A stretch of 64,000 nt of DNA from Rehmannia glutinosa (GCA_016081115.2 JABTTQ020002608.1:744001-808000); one strand, 5' to 3'; numbered from the stretch's first letter, positions 11,541 to 23,350 are shown. Translations and numbers: made by a program. The notes: generated by a model from the sequence alone, not told the origin.

Positions 11541-12315
11541 CCATATTCACAGATTGTCCTGCTCTTTGATCCTTTAACTCTTTGTACCAGTCCGGATATC
11601 CATGGAGTTTGAAGCACTCCTTCATTTCATGACCATTGAAACCACAGTGATCACAGATCAATTTAGCCTTCTCCTCTTTAGTTCTCCTTTGTAGTCCCCT
11701 GCCCCTTCCATAAGTATTACCACCTTGCACATGTCTATTATTTCCTCCTCTACCAGATCCATTTCCAAAGCTATTATTTCCTCTGTTAAAACCGCCTTTA
11801 GCCAGCATAGCAGCTGTATCCAATGGATCTAATACTCTAGTAGGTGTAATTTTCTGTTTTTCTACCTTGAGAATCATAGAGTATGCCTTGTTGATTGTAG
11901 GCAACGTATCCATAAGTAGTATTTGATTTTTCACTGGTTCAAAAACCTCATTCAATCCCATAAGGAATTGCATCAATTTGATATCCATGTCATTTGTACA
12001 AATTGCCTTTCCAGCACCACATGTACACTCAGGTAACTGAACAACACACGCATATTCATCCCAAAGGCATTTTAATTTCGTGAAATATGTTGTAACAGAC
12101 GAAGTACCTTGTGAAAAATTGGAGATCTCTTTCTGCAGCTGATAACGCAATGGACCATTGCTTTCTCCGTATCTTTCCTCCAATTCATCCCATAATTGTT
12201 TGGAGCTCTTCACATACATGAATGCCTCCACTATATCCTTGGAAATAGCATTCAACAACCATGAAATAACCATAAAATCAACCTCCCCGACATCGTTCAA
12301 ATGCTTCCGAATCAA
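11356..12315 (-). pseudogene. copia-A gag
   Basis: A 319-residue open frame holds a copia gag domain (LWDELEERYGESNGP, then YFTKLKCLWDEY) followed by a Gly/Arg-rich stretch and one zinc knuckle, CDHCGFNGHEMKEC, with the trailing FKLHGYPDWY common in this lineage. The start was probably further upstream, because nearby sequence on the reverse strand to 12530 looks like diverged leader. It forms the nucleocapsid of the element. The frame shifts before the protease. Confidence 0.8.
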
Positions 12316-12576
12316 AATCGCACATCAATCGCTCCATAAACAAAACCGAGCTTAGATTTAACTCCCAAAGCCAACCTCATAGCTCGCTCCACTCGAAAAT
12401 AATTTGATCCGTTGAGAGGACTGGTGACAAGTATCATTCCCCTGGATGATCCGAGCCATGCAACGCGAGTGGATCAAGATCTCTCGTGTAGATAGACTTC
12501 TTTTTTTGCCGATCGCTCTCTCTCAAGAATAATCACTTCGGTATTGGCAGGCATGATCGAAACCACGCCCGTACCA

Positions 12577-12831
12577 TGTAGAAAACGAAGAATTCAAGTT
12601 GAGAACCATATTCATGTCTCTAAACTATTCAAGTATGAATTTTATTCCATAAAATCTAAAATGAGAAGAGCAACTATGTTGTTATTTATACAAGGAAGAA
12701 AGCCCCCTAGATTTGAATGAACGAATGGCCAACCGACACGTGTCTAACTCTACTAACAAAATAACCGACTAAACGTGAACTGCAATACTAATAAAAACGT
12801 GAATGTGTAAAATAACAACTTCCACTCAACA
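12577..12831 (-). repeat. copia-A 5' LTR
   Basis: 255 bp, direct repeat of 7960-8210, followed on the right by the target duplication ATATT. Confidence 0.9.
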
Positions 12832-13203
12832 ATATTACTTTTTTTTTGGTTTGCAGGTTTGTTGAATTTACTAATTATTTTTATCAATATATTACTAATT
12901 GTTTCAATATATTACTAATTGTTTTAATAACATTGCATGTAAATTTTTTCAATATATTACTAATTTTTATTATTCTTGGTAGCAATATAATGAAAAAAAT
13001 AAAAAAATAAATTAAAATGGATGACATAGGCGGGTCTAATAGGTCTAGCGGGTCTTATCCGCTAAACACGGGTATGGGTTGGGGCGGGTCTCGGAGTCCC
13101 GGGGAGGCGGAGTCCGGGGGCGGGTCTTGGTCCTTGAAATCTTAATGGGTCGGGTCTCGGGTCCAGGCGGACCCGACCCGTACCCGACACATTGACATCC
13201 CTA

Positions 13204-13680
13204 TTAATAATCGAGTCAAGCCCGCACTGTTTCTAGTTAAACAGGCCGGCCTATTTATAAGAATATATATAATATTATATGCATTACATATACCTATATT
13301 ATATAATATATAAATATTATATTGTCTTATATATAAATATAATATTATACACTAATAAATATATATAATTTATAATCGGTTATGGTTCCGATCCGGTTCG
13401 AACCCGGTTCCTCCACGATTCCGGTTTCGGTTTTTAGGAAACATTGCCAAAAAATGCGCAATTGAATTCGGAAATCTCTTTACATGAAACAATTTAGACA
13501 CGAGCAAAAAGATAAATATAAGCAAAAAGTTGATTTCTACTTTTTATATTAAACTAAGTTTGACGATTTAATCATTGGTAATCATGTATTAAAAGATAAT
13601 TATAAGGAAATATACTGAACTAAACTCAGTATACCATGAGCCATTAGTTTGTTAACAATTATGCAATGAAGTCCCAGTGT
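13204..13680. other. Intergenic: AT repeats and a RING 3'-flank remnant
   Basis: 13255-13370 is a run of TATA-rich simple sequence, followed by a GGTTCCGATCCGGTTCG-type phrase. From about 13540 to 13620, sequence like TTATATTAAACTAAGTTTGA and TAATCATGTA matches the 3' flanks of RING genes 1 and 3. This suggests that another RING copy once lay just upstream of gene 2 and was lost. Confidence 0.5.
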
Positions 13681-13953
13681 CCCACTTCATATATAATTTA
13701 ACTTGATTGCATTGATAAAAACATCTTTCCATATCCTATCAGGAATTAAAGAAAGGTAAAGACTTGCACTACACTATAGTCGTATCTTCCGTTTTTCCCT
13801 GTTACCATTGTCTTTCCTTATCCTATGCGGAATCTATTAAGGTAACTTTTTTTTTTTTAGTCTATAAATATAATGTTTCTGAAGAACCTTATAGTTAACG
13901 TAAAACATAGTTTAGAACTCTGTGGTTTCCACCTTTTCATTGATTAGCAATCT
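13681..13953 (+). promoter_or_regulatory. RING gene 2 promoter region
   Basis: TTTCCATATCCTATCAGGA, a second CTTATCCTATGCGGAATC box, ATTAAGGTAACTTTT and a TCTATAAATA TATA box (13861-13870) occur in the same order as ahead of RING 3 and RING 5. Spacing from TATA to the ATG is about 85 bp. Confidence 0.65.
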
Positions 13954-14537
13954 CATGGCTCATCGTCTCCATCAAACTAATTTCGGCCGCCACATCTCGT
14001 GTTCGGAGGGGTCCACGCCTAATTCAGCCGCCGCGACAAAGTGACTTCGCGTCCCGAGCCATTCGGAGAAGGGGCCGCCGTCGTCTCCATCCGCCGCGGC
14101 GCGTTATACCTTTTATCCAATCACGTCCCAGTGGCATCAATGGTGGTTTCACGAACTACACAATGGATTATGACGTTGTATGGATATTGGTTGTAGTAGT
14201 TGAAATATTGATTGAATATGAAAGTGAACATGGGTTAAAAACTAAGATGATGTACTATTTTAATGAGATGGCGATCGGAATAATTCTGAAAACGAGAAAA
14301 CCATGTCCGAAGGACAAAGAGGAGGATAAAACATGTGCGGTTTGCTTTGATGATCTTGGTAGCAATGAGAAGATTGGAATTCTTGATTGCGGCCATGAAT
14401 TTCACGCTGGCTGTATCAGAATATGGCTAAGGGAGAAGAACATTTGCCCCCTCTGTAAAGCCATTGCGTTGGGACGATGCCAAGGACTTATGGACGGTCT
14501 CGTTTATTTCTTTTTCTTTTTCTTTTTGTTTTTTTAG
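13954..14537 (+). pseudogene. RING-H2 gene 2 (frameshifted, C-terminus altered)
   Basis: The paralog-like start MAHRLHQTNFGRH at 13954 runs into a TGA at 14041-14043. The RING continues in another frame, first with an ATG at 14163. In that frame the KTRKPCPKDKEED block and a complete RING-H2 (CAVC, CGHEFHAGC, CPLC) are intact. The frame break lies near 14017-14043, where a single indel would account for it. At the C-terminus the paralogs stop shortly after LGR; here the stop is lost and the frame runs into a T-rich tract, adding a Phe-rich tail of about 14 residues. A shorter protein from 14163 (124 residues) remains possible, so 'pseudogene' is my preference and not proven. Confidence 0.65.
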
Positions 14538-15121
14538 TTTTGTTATTTTTGTGTTTGTACATTTTTACTGTTTTTAACAGTAAACAACAATGGAAATTAC
14601 TGTAAGTGGCAGAATTGATTAGCATTCATTGCTTTTTCTGAGAATTTCCTTGTTTTTTCTTTTTTTTTTTCCAGAATCTTTTCTTGGTTTTTGTTTGATT
14701 GTTTGAAATAGGTAATTAATGTTACGTATCTAGGGGTGGCAAATCGTATAATAGTATCATATTTCGTGTCGACACAACACGATAAGGTCAAACAAAAACA
14801 TGTCATGATTTAAGGATCTGTTCACACACGAACATAAACACGACCATGAATATTCTCGTGTTGACAGGACACGACACGACACGATTTGATACAATAAGTC
14901 AAAAAACAAAAAGAAATTGATTTAAACGTTAATACAAGATAACAAATACACTACAATACCCAATACAAACATACAAAATATCAAGTGATTATGTCACTAT
15001 CATGCCAATAAAGGTAAACATATTATTATATCGTTATTATCTTGCGACTACCAAGAATGTGTCATTATCGTATCTTATGGCATGTTGAGGCTTTCCACAT
15101 CAAGTAGGCCTTCGTAAATCA
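14538..15121. other. 3' flank of RING 2 with a hAT-like terminus
   Basis: No gene. At about 14732 a TAGGGGTGGCAAATCGT start, followed by repeated CGTGTCGACACAACACG and ACACGACACGAC phrases, resembles one end of a plant hAT-like non-autonomous element. I could not find a matching opposite end. Confidence 0.35.
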
Positions 15122-15132
15122 ATAAGTAGTTT

Positions 15133-16466
15133 GAGAAAATTGCATGCAATATTAGTCCACACAAGACTTAAGTATTGCAATTTGGTCCTATGAATTCAAA
15201 ATAGTCCCACTAGAATGGTTTTATTGTAAAATTAGTCCCAATGTTAATTTTTCCGTTAATTCCTTAGCAATTTCGGTCCCATCTCAATTTTCTTTGCAAT
15301 TGGGACTAAAACTGAAACTACACGTATCCTACGGGACAAAAAATACAATTATCCTAAATAAAAACATTAAAAAAAATAAATCTAAACTAATTTATCTCCT
15401 TTTTTGTCATTTGAATTTTTATTTAACTTCAAAATCATCATTTAGTAAAAAATCATAAATAATTAAGATAAAATCTTAATGAATTAAAATAACTATTTTG
15501 TTTATTAATTGAGAAAATATGTGAAATTAATCATGTAATAATAGGTGGTTGAAAAAAATATTTCGCAAAATGCACGGTTTGCAAATTAGTTCTATAATTA
15601 ATAAAAAACTTAATTTTAGTCATAATTTTACCAAATTACACGTGTCGCTCACGTGATTGAAATCCAGTAAAAAAAATCCTAATTTTAGCAAAATACATAA
15701 TTTATGGTGAAATTAGGAAGGAAGTGAATTTTATATTGTTAGGGGACTTATTTTGCTTTACATGACCTTTTTACGACCTCTTTTTGTTACAAACGTTTTT
15801 TTCAATTTCGCCTAATATTTATTTTGTGAAAATATTTTCATTGTATGTATGAGGCACACCAAATAAGATCAAATATATGAAGTGAGTGGGTCTAATTGAT
15901 CATACTTGCGATACATGTATGAATAACATTTCTAGGTCTTTTATAATCTTAATGGGTCAAGTCTCAATTTGAGCAAGTATCAAAATCAACATCTACTAAC
16001 AACGCTATCCTTTAAGATTGCTTGTTTATTATGTTTTTTTTAAGATATTAAGCTGAATGAAAAATATTGTACAAATATACTTACTAAATAATATATATTT
16101 ATTGTTTAAAAAATTGTACATTTACTACCATCCGAAGATCAAATGCCAATGGAGTACTATAAAAATAAGTTTGATTATTATGGGACTATTTTGCATTAGA
16201 ATTTTTTTGGGACCGTACTTGCAAATAGTGGGACTAAAATTGGATTGTCCAACTCTTATGGGACCATTACTGCAATGTTCGTCCACAACTTAATGGCTGA
16301 AGACGCTTTCCGTAGTTTTTTAATGGCCATGGTACTAAAAATACTACTTTAAAATTTTATGTGACTATATTTATGTAAAAACAAAACTTTTAAATTAAAA
16401 ATGCAAATTATGAGACTAAAGTCGCAACGCCCCAATTCTTGTTGGACTAATATTGTAATTTACTCT
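15133..16466. mobile_element. Non-autonomous MULE with 11-bp target duplication
   Basis: The left end (GAGAAAATTGCATGCAATAT then TAGTCC) matches the reverse complement of the right end (AGAGTAAATTACAATATTAG then TCC). The flanks are the perfect 11-mer ATAAGTAGTTT at 15122-15132 and 16467-16477. The interior is AT-rich with repeated 'tagtcccac'-like phrases near both ends and no coding sequence. Its terminal repeat resembles the element at 42280-42902. Confidence 0.75.
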
Positions 16467-16477
16467 ATAAGTAGTTT

Positions 16478-17684
16478 AGATCAATATTTTAAAAATTGAA
16501 TTGGGGTTGCACACAATTAGGTTTATGATCAATTAATTGAATTGAAACTGAAATCTCGATTTTGCACCGAATCGAACCACAAATCCAGATTCGGTTTTCA
16601 GTTTTTCATTTTCAAAATTTATTTTTCTCTTTCAAAGTCAACAAGTTAATCAAAGATCGAATATACCGGAGTACACCAATAGAAGAAAAATCATGGGAAA
16701 AAATGAAAATACACCAAACTATAATAATAAAACACAACATACATATGTTAGGTCTTCCATTTAATTATGCAAAAAGGATCATAGATGAGAAAACTACCAA
16801 GAAAAAAAGAACTCATATACGGATTGAGATTTTCTTTACACTACCTTGCGTTCTTCTCTTTATTCCTTGTATTGGATAACTCACACGCCGTGAAGATAAA
16901 GATAACGCCATAATCAGATACGTTTCTTTCATCCAATATAAATTCAAACAATTTCAGAGTAAAATAAGTAGTGGATTTTGTCTTTGAAAACCATGCCACG
17001 TAGGTTTTGACCAAAATTGTATTCCTTGAACTATATTGTTCTTCAAATTACAGATCCTGTCATTCAAATTCTTGCTAAAATTAAAGAATCAACATAACCA
17101 CTTCTCCCTAAATTTATCTGAAAATCCCCAATTACTGAAACCTTCATATATGGTCATAAAAACATAGGTGATAGAAATTATTTGCAAGCAGAAAAATTAA
17201 ATTTTATAAGGACATTTAGTTTCAAGATAATTGATGAAATCGCGCAGAGGAAACAAACTAAAAAGTCTAATTAAGGAAATACGAATTTAATTTGATATTT
17301 TTGTTTATAATTATCACTTAGTACATGATTATCTAAGATTAGACTATCAAACTTAGTTTAATATAAAAAAGTAGATCGATATTATATGCTTATCTACTGC
17401 CTTAAGTCTTACTTATAATTTGTGAATAGATAAAGTTGAACATAATATAGGCTGCACTAAAATTTTCAGAGATTGATAACTCACACAATAAAAAGAATTG
17501 CAAATAGAATCCCATCAATTTCCCGTGTTACACAATTATATTTGATTGTGTCAATCAAAACTAAACATAGGTTATTGCAATTGATAACACATTTCAAATC
17601 AACAAAGTTGTTCTACTGTTATAACAGATCTATTACCAAAAAAGAGAAAAAAAAAGCTCAAACATCCACAATTAATCTTGATTT
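16478..17684. other. Intergenic sequence; 3' flank of RING gene 3
   Basis: 17310-17684 (reverse strand) is homologous to the 3' flank of RING gene 1. The rest is AT-rich and holds no gene I recognise. A 105-codon open stretch at 16562-16879 has no recognisable motif. Confidence 0.55.
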
Positions 17685-18092
17685 TCATTGTGGTCGTCCT
17701 AATGCAATGCCTTTGCAGAGGGGGCAGACATTCTTCTTCCTCAACCACTTTCTGATACAACCTGCGTGAAACTCATGGCAACAATCAAGAATTCCAATAT
17801 TCACATCACCACTTTCTTGGTGGCCAAGATCATCCAGGCAAACTGCACAGACTTTGTCTTCCTTTTTATCTTCCTTACATGCTTTTCTCAATTTTAGGAA
17901 CTTTCCGATCAAATTCTCAGACATACCACCTTCGTCCACTATAAACATCATCGTACTTTCACCCAGAATCAATGTTTCGTCTTCAATCCTCATCCAGAAT
18001 GAGATCTGATCACGGGGGTCGGTGAAAATAATAGAGTTCCTATCATGAGGGCTAATATCAGACTCAAGGGCAAAGTTAAGATTAGAAGCCAT
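17685..18092 (-). CDS. RING-H2 E3 ubiquitin ligase, gene 3 (intact)
   Basis: 135 residues from the ATG at 18092; the frame is open further upstream to 18155, but that part covers the TATA box and 5' leader. I chose 18092 because paralogs also begin MA. RING-H2 ligands are C82, C85, C104, H106, H109, C112, C123 and C126, all present. A loop of about five extra residues (ESGDV) separates the second and third ligand pairs compared with gene 1. The N-terminal 55 residues are unlike those of gene 1, while the FLKLRKACKEDKKEDKVCAV region is conserved. No introns or membrane segments are seen. Likely a soluble E3 ligase; substrate unknown. Confidence 0.85.
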   Translation of the reverse strand: MASNLNFALESDISPHDRNSIIFTDPRDQISFWMRIEDETLILGESTMMFIVDEGGMSENLIGKFLKLRKACKEDKKEDKVCAVCLDDLGHQESGDVNIGILDCCHEFHAGCIRKWLRKKNVCPLCKGIALGRPQ

Positions 18093-18275
18093 GAGTTCCG
18101 AAATCAAGAAATAATAGAGTTTTACGTGAATGATAAATTCTGAAACTGAAACCATATAATTTATAGATTAAAAGTTACCTTAATTGGTTATGTCCTATAG
18201 TTAATTAATAGTTAATTAATAGTTTTCCTTAATTTGTCCTGATAGGATACGGAAAGATATTTATGAATCAGTTGA
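18093..18275 (-). promoter_or_regulatory. RING gene 3 promoter region
   Basis: On the reverse strand: TTTCCGTATCCTATCAGGA, then ATAGGACATAACC, AATTAAGGTAACTTTT and the TATA box TCTATAAATTATA (18155-18167), about 65 bp before the ATG. The order and spacing of AAGGTAAC and TATA match RING 2, RING 5 and the kinase. Confidence 0.7.
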
Positions 18276-18369
18276 GATCACCGTAGAAACTAGGAATTGC
18301 AAATCTTATTTACAATTTTAAATGGCATTAAATTGTCTCTTTTGCCCTCGTGTTTTCCTTTTTTTTTTA

Positions 18370-18897
18370 AAGTCATCTCCAACCCATTACACCAAATGAA
18401 TATTTTATTATTTCCTTTTCATTTTGTAGTAACCAAATTTATTTATTTATACAATTATTTCATTTAATTATAGTTTATTATCGTAAATGTAATAAACTAA
18501 AAACTTATATTTAATTAATATTGCATTAATTAATTATATTACAACAATAATATTAAAATTAATATTAGTATCTCTTTTAATTTAATTATAATTATTTGTT
18601 ATTTATTATTATTTATAGAAAATATTAATTAGTTATTAAAACCAAGTTATATAAATTAATTATGTACAAAATGATGATACAAGTTGGAATTTAAATATGA
18701 AGTAGAAGAGAATTGGAGGGCAAATAAGAGATATTGCATTATACAAAATTTAGTGTAAATGAATAGTGTTACACCAAATTTGGTGTAATACTACTCACCA
18801 CACCAAATCTGGTGTAATGTTTAGAGTTGGGTTGGAGGGAGTTTTTGCATATTTGGTGTGATAGTGTGGGATTTGAAGTTGGGTTGGAGATGCTTTC
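18370..18897. mobile_element. PIF/Harbinger-like MITE
   Basis: The ends are inverted: AGTCATCTCCAACCCA on the left, and AAGCATCTCCAACCCA as the reverse complement of the right. TTA flanks both sides (18367-18369 and 18898-18900), as expected for the 3-bp TTA/TAA target of Harbinger elements. The interior has inverted CACCAAATTTGGTGTAAT units. No coding capacity. Confidence 0.6.
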
Positions 18898-18900
18898 TTA

Positions 18901-19444
18901 GAAAGAGGGATGAATGTTAAAAGGAAAGGTTTCCGTGGAAGTATCATAATTGATAATACGAAATTAAATTTGAATTATTTTACTTTTTCTTCATACATAC
19001 TAAACAAGAGTACGGTTAAATTTGAATTATTTTAAGTATTTTACCTCAATTGTATCAAGAATTTTACTAACTTAAATTTGTATCACAATATTCAACTATT
19101 TCAAACAAGTCCGACAAAAAAACCAAAGAAATTCTAAAAAGCTAAAAAATGCAGTCATGCATTCAAAAAGGCTCAATAAAATTCCGCGTCGCAACTTTTT
19201 GTATGATTTAATATGATGAAAAAGAAAGTATATTCGAGGTAGACAAATACAAATAATTCTTCATTTTTCTACAACAATTTTTAAAAATTAGAGGGATAAT
19301 ACAAATGAACTGCAAATTAACAAAGTCTCATTTATCATTCTTGTGGTACACAAATATTACATTGATTCAGTCAATTAAAAACTAACATATTGCAATCAAA
19401 ATTACAGATTCCATATTTTCATCATATATAAAAACTAAATTCTT
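18901..19444. other. 3' flank of RING 4a, duplicated elsewhere
   Basis: 19060-19444 is homologous to 51520-51942 (3' flank of RING 6), and 19302-19444 also to 23204-23350. Shared phrases include TTGTGGTACACAAATATTAC and CAGTCATGC(A/C)TTCAAAAAG. This is segmental duplication of RING 3' flanks. Confidence 0.7.
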
Positions 19445-19533
19445 TTATAAGGCAATGGCTTTGCAGAGAGGGCATAAATTCTTGTTGGTCAGCCATTTTG
19501 TGATGCAGCCAACATGATACTCTGGGGGCAGTC
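19445..19533 (-). pseudogene. RING-H2 gene 4a, C-terminal fragment
   Basis: The reverse strand encodes the end of a RING: YHVGCITKWLTNKNLCPLCK then AIAL and a stop, corresponding to ligands H5 to C8. The frame is broken at the DC/HE segment (CTGCCCCCAGAGT versus CTGCCGCCACGAGT in RING 6). At 19534 the sequence enters the copia-C LTR, so the insertion cut the RING after its third ligand. The 5' part of the gene is absent from the other side of the insertion. Confidence 0.8.
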
Positions 19534-20108
19534 TATTAAGGTTACGGACTTGTTCTCTCAACAAAAACCGTGCGGCCTTGGCTCCTTCAATCGCCCCTTG
19601 CGATTAGCTAAGCCAACCTCTCTCTCGAATTGCTTGTGGGTGGAGAAGAATGTAGGAAAGATGGCTAAGGAAAGAACACACAAGGTAAGTTTGGAAGAGA
19701 ACTCTTTTATTCACTCACACTTGCTTACAATGCTTGCTTAGTTACAAATGAGGTTCCTAATTTATTTATACTACTCCACCTCCTTAATGGACGATGGTGA
19801 TTCATTTGATCCAATGGTTGGGAGAAGTTCTCTAGAACTCTCCACATAATTCTTACATATTCTACAAGTATACTATAACTTTCTACTCTAATCTACAACC
19901 TTCTACATAGTTCCATACTACTCTATAATATTCTAGAATATTCTAAATTATTTTACCATATTCTATAATCTTCTATAATATTCTAGACTCTTCTAGAATA
20001 CTCCATACTCTTCTACAATATTCTAGATTCTTCTAGAATATTCTAGATTTTTCTACAATATGCTAGATTCTTCTACTACAATGTAATGTCCGTGATGTTT
20101 TTTTTTCA
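19534..20108 (-). repeat. copia-C 3' LTR
   Basis: 575 bp. The inner half holds repeated TTCTAGAATATTCTA phrases (19860-20080) that resemble a degenerate tandem array. It ends with CA next to the purine tract; the first bases are TATTAAGG where the other LTR has TGTTAAGG. Confidence 0.85.
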
Positions 20109-22800
20109 ATTCTCCCCTTCAGCATCGATATTTTCTCGAGTTATATTTTCTCGTCGATCCATTCCAAGACGTCGAGCCTTATATCTTTCTATCGACCCAT
20201 AAGGACGCCTTTTTATCTTATATACCCATTTATTAGATATGAGTTTAACTTCGTCTGGTTTTGGTACCAAGTCCCTTGTCTCATTTTGTCTTAGAGCCAT
20301 GATCTCTTCGCTCATTGATTTTCTCCATTTATTATTTTTAATTGCTTCCTCAAATATCTCAGGTTCTTTCTCACTTATTGGCGTACCTGGGATTTGGCTT
20401 TCTTTGTCTACTAGACCTTTTTAATTGTGGTGAAGAGCTTGGATGATCTCCAACATCTTGTGGTGCTTCAATCTCTTCTAATTGACTTGGCCTTGTTATT
20501 TTTGGTGTTGCTTTGCGTACTCCAGTTTTCCAAGGACTTTGGGTTGCTCTCGGGGAATCTTCAAGTTCTTGTTCTTTTTCAGTTTCATCATCACTCTTTT
20601 GTGTTTCTGGAAGTTTCACAAATTTTCCTGAAGTTGCTTTTCAATTTCGGTTGAGTCTGGTAATTCCAATTTTTGTGGTGTCCACCAAGAGGATGCTTCA
20701 TCAAATATCACATTGCGAGATGTGTAGCACCGATTAGTAGTTGGGTCACAACATCTCCATCCTTTTCTTTGGCTGTCATATCCCATAAATATGCATCTAA
20801 AGACCTTCTTGTCGAACTTATTTCGCAGATGACTCAGCACGAACACATAACAGACACATCCAAAGACTCTGAAGTGGCTTACAGTTGGTTTAGTTTTCCA
20901 TAGTTTCTCGAATGGTGAGTTGAATCCCAGCTTTGCTTGCGGTAGCCTATTGATTACATGTGTTGTTGTCTTCATACCTTGACTAAAACCACGCTGGTAC
21001 ATTTTTAGCATGTATCATACTTTGACATGTTTTACGCAAGGTGTCGGTTTTTTCTTTTCGTTATACCATTCGTTGGGGGTGTTTGGACATGTCAGCTGAT
21101 GGTGTATCTGTTGGTCCTTCAAATATTGGGAGAATTCTCTCGATGTGTATTCTCCGACTTCTCTTTCAACATTTTCTTTGAAGTCTTTAAATTTTGCAAA
21201 TACTCACGATTTTTCTTTTATAAAGAAAACCCGCACTTGAGAAGTCATCAATAAATGTCACCATATAGCGCATGCCTTGAATCGAAGGTTGCTTGACCGG
21301 TCCAAATACGTCGGAATGTACTGTCTCTAACGGCTTTTTTGCTCTATAGCTTGATTCTTCAAATGGTAGTTGGTGTGCTTTACCATATTGACAGCCAGCA
21401 CATATAGTATCATCTCTGATCTCCAGTAGAGGAAGACCCTTGAGCATTGATTTCTTCATCATCACCTTTAGCTTATGATAGCTCACATGTCGCAGCCTTG
21501 CATGCCACAAATCTGCTGTTTCATTCTTCTGTGTCTTATCTACGTAAGAAGACTCTACTGACATTACGTAGATAGACTCTAACTTTCGACCTTCCATGAT
21601 AAGTGTACCATTAATTTTGAGATTTTGATGCACCTTTACATCTTTAGGTCCGAAGAGTACATAATTACCCAAGGTTGTCAATTACGCATCGATAATTGTC
21701 TTGCCAATATGAGTTATTGGCAATCTTGAGTTGTTAGCAGTCACAACCATTCGGCCTCCCTTGTATTCAGTTGTATTCTGCAGCTTCTCCTTGTCTCCTG
21801 TCATATGATTGGAACATCCTGAATCAACGATCTAATCTTTTTCATAGTTTATTCATCCGGGGATAACTCATCGCTAATGTTTGTTCTTCTCTTAGAATTG
21901 ATTCAACAATTTCCTCTCGAGCCTCTTCTATTATCGCCATGGATGCCTCAACATCCCACTCTTCTTCATGTTATAATTTTCTCGCTTGTTTCATGTTGCT
22001 ACATTCTCTTCTCGAGAATTTTTCCTATACCAAAGATTATCCGGCATAGCAATTTGGAGCCCTTCTTCTTTCCTTTGAACGGGTGACCTTTCTTGTAACA
22101 ATTTTGTTTGACTCCCCTTACTCGACCTTTTTTCTTCTTTTATTTTATATTTGTTCTTATCATTCTTATTTTGTGGTCGGCCTTTCTTTTTATAACTTAA
22201 TAAAGCTTCATCTTCTTTCTTTAATGAAACGTCCGCCATTTGTCCAGTTAGAGCTTCGTCAAAGCAAATATACTTTCAAGGTTGACAAAGAGGGTTGCTC
22301 GACCAACCCTTGTATGGCGGCTATAATACCCATAAAATCGGGTCTTAAGCCGTGAATAATTATACTTCTCATTTTAGCTTCGGGAAATTTACTAGTGCAA
22401 TCCAATTCGTAAATCTCATGAGAGAGTTCTTACCCTCGTTGAAGTATTCACTTATGGTCATCTCCTTGTCCGAGTGATAGGAGCTCATTCTCGAGCGGTT
22501 GCGGTTTGAACTCATTCTTCTTGGAAAATAACGTCGCCAATGTATCTCATGCCTTCTTTGGAGTGCTTGCATCTCTTATATACTCCAACATTTCTTTGTT
22601 AATCGTAGTCTTGAGTGCATACATAGCTTTTCGCCTTGATTTTCAATTTTCTCTAGGCTCCGGGTTCTTCCGGTGCCGTGACCTCATCTCTACCAACGAC
22701 TTCCCACGATCTTGTCCTGGAGGTAAGACTCCATGCACGTCCGCCACGTAGTGTAGTTTTGATTATTGAGTTTCTCCATTCTACCTACCACTTGTAGGTC
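20106..22800 (-). pseudogene. copia-C gag-protease-integrase remnants with RT start
   Basis: From right to left on the reverse strand: a Lys-rich gag end with a CYKKGH half-knuckle near 22070, then a protease VDSGCSNHMTGDKEKL near 21820 (catalytic Asp present). GAG-pre-integrase follows with LWHARLRHVSYHKLKVMM and CAGCQYGKAHQLPF, then integrase HSDVFGPVKQ and FIDDFS. The integrase C-terminus has FRVFGCVCYV and IFMGYDSQRKGWRC. RT begins ISNKWVYKIKRRPYGSIERY but stops at once, and the purine tract follows. A large deletion therefore removed RT and RNase H. Confidence 0.85.
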
Positions 22801-22959
22801 TGCCATCGTGACTTGGATTACCTTCTCGTAACTAAGCAAGTTTCACTATGCTTCACAATCTTAGATTGCGCACGACTCCTCAAGACTCAATAATCTCCTC
22901 CTCAATTGACGATGAACCCACGCCTTATCCAACTTTTCTCAACGTGGCTCGATACCACG

Positions 22960-23203
22960 TGTTAAGGTTACAGACTTGTTCTCTCAACAAAGACCGTGCG
23001 GTCTTAGCTCCTTCAATCGCCTCTTGCGATTAGCTAAGCCAATCTCTCTCTCGAATTGCTTGTGGGTGGAGAAGAATGTAGGAAACATGACTAAGGAAAG
23101 AACACACAAGGTAAGCTTGGAAGAGAACTCTTTTATTCACTCACACTTGCTTACAATGCTTGCTTAGTTACAAATGAGGTCCCTAACCTATTTATACTAC
23201 TAC
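22960..23203 (-). repeat. copia-C 5' LTR, partial
   Basis: About 244 bp aligned to the left LTR, starting TGTTAAGG. Similarity stops at 23203, where RING 3'-flank sequence begins abruptly. Confidence 0.85.
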
Positions 23204-23350
23204 AAATGAACTGCAAACTAACAAAGTCTCATTGATCATCTATTTCTTGTGGTACACAAATATTACATTGATTTAGTCAATTAAAAACTAACATATTGCA
23301 GTCAAAGTTATAGATTCCATATCTTCATCATATATATAAACTAAATTCTT
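23204..23350. repeat. Second copy of the RING 4 3' flank
   Basis: Starts ACAAATGAACTGCAAACTAA and follows 19302-19444 closely, through TTGTGGTACACAAATATTAC and TAAACTAAATTCTTTTATAA. A direct repeat of RING-derived DNA thus brackets copia-C. Confidence 0.85.

Larger units (their letters stand above)
7960..12831 (-). mobile_element. copia-A: complete Ty1/copia retrotransposon
   Basis: Two direct repeats (7960-8210 and 12577-12831) start with TGTAGAAAAC and end in CAACA. The five bases on each side are ATATT (7955-7959 and 12832-12836), a perfect target duplication. On the reverse strand, a purine tract (TTGAAGGGGGTGT) abuts the left LTR, and a decayed TGGTACGGGCG primer site follows the right LTR. 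Domain order on the reverse strand is gag, protease, integrase, RT, RNase H, which is copia order. Coding is broken by many frameshifts. The LTRs differ at roughly a dozen places, so it is moderately old. Confidence 0.92.
7530..13203. mobile_element. hAT-like MITE split by copia-A
   Basis: The left end reads TAGGGATGTCAATGGGTC and the reverse complement of the right end reads TAGGGATGTCAATGTGTC. GC-rich GGCGGGTC-type subterminal repeats lie at both ends and AT-rich sequence in the middle. This is a common plant non-autonomous design with TAGGG termini. The flanking 8-mers (ATTTAATA and TATTAATA, taken next to GGGATGTC) are similar but not identical. Copia-A occupies 7960-12831, so the element proper is only about 800 bp. 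Confidence 0.65.
19534..23203 (-). mobile_element. copia-C: truncated Ty1/copia retrotransposon
   Basis: A left LTR (19534-20108) and a partial right LTR (22960-23203) share about 240 bp. On the reverse strand GCTGAAGGGGAGAAT is the purine tract next to the left LTR, and GTGGTATCGAGCCACG (22943-22958) is the initiator-Met primer site next to the right LTR. Gag, protease and integrase are present but frameshifted; RT is cut after its first 50 residues or so and RNase H is absent. The right LTR lacks its last 330 bp, so no target duplication can be checked. Confidence 0.88.
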
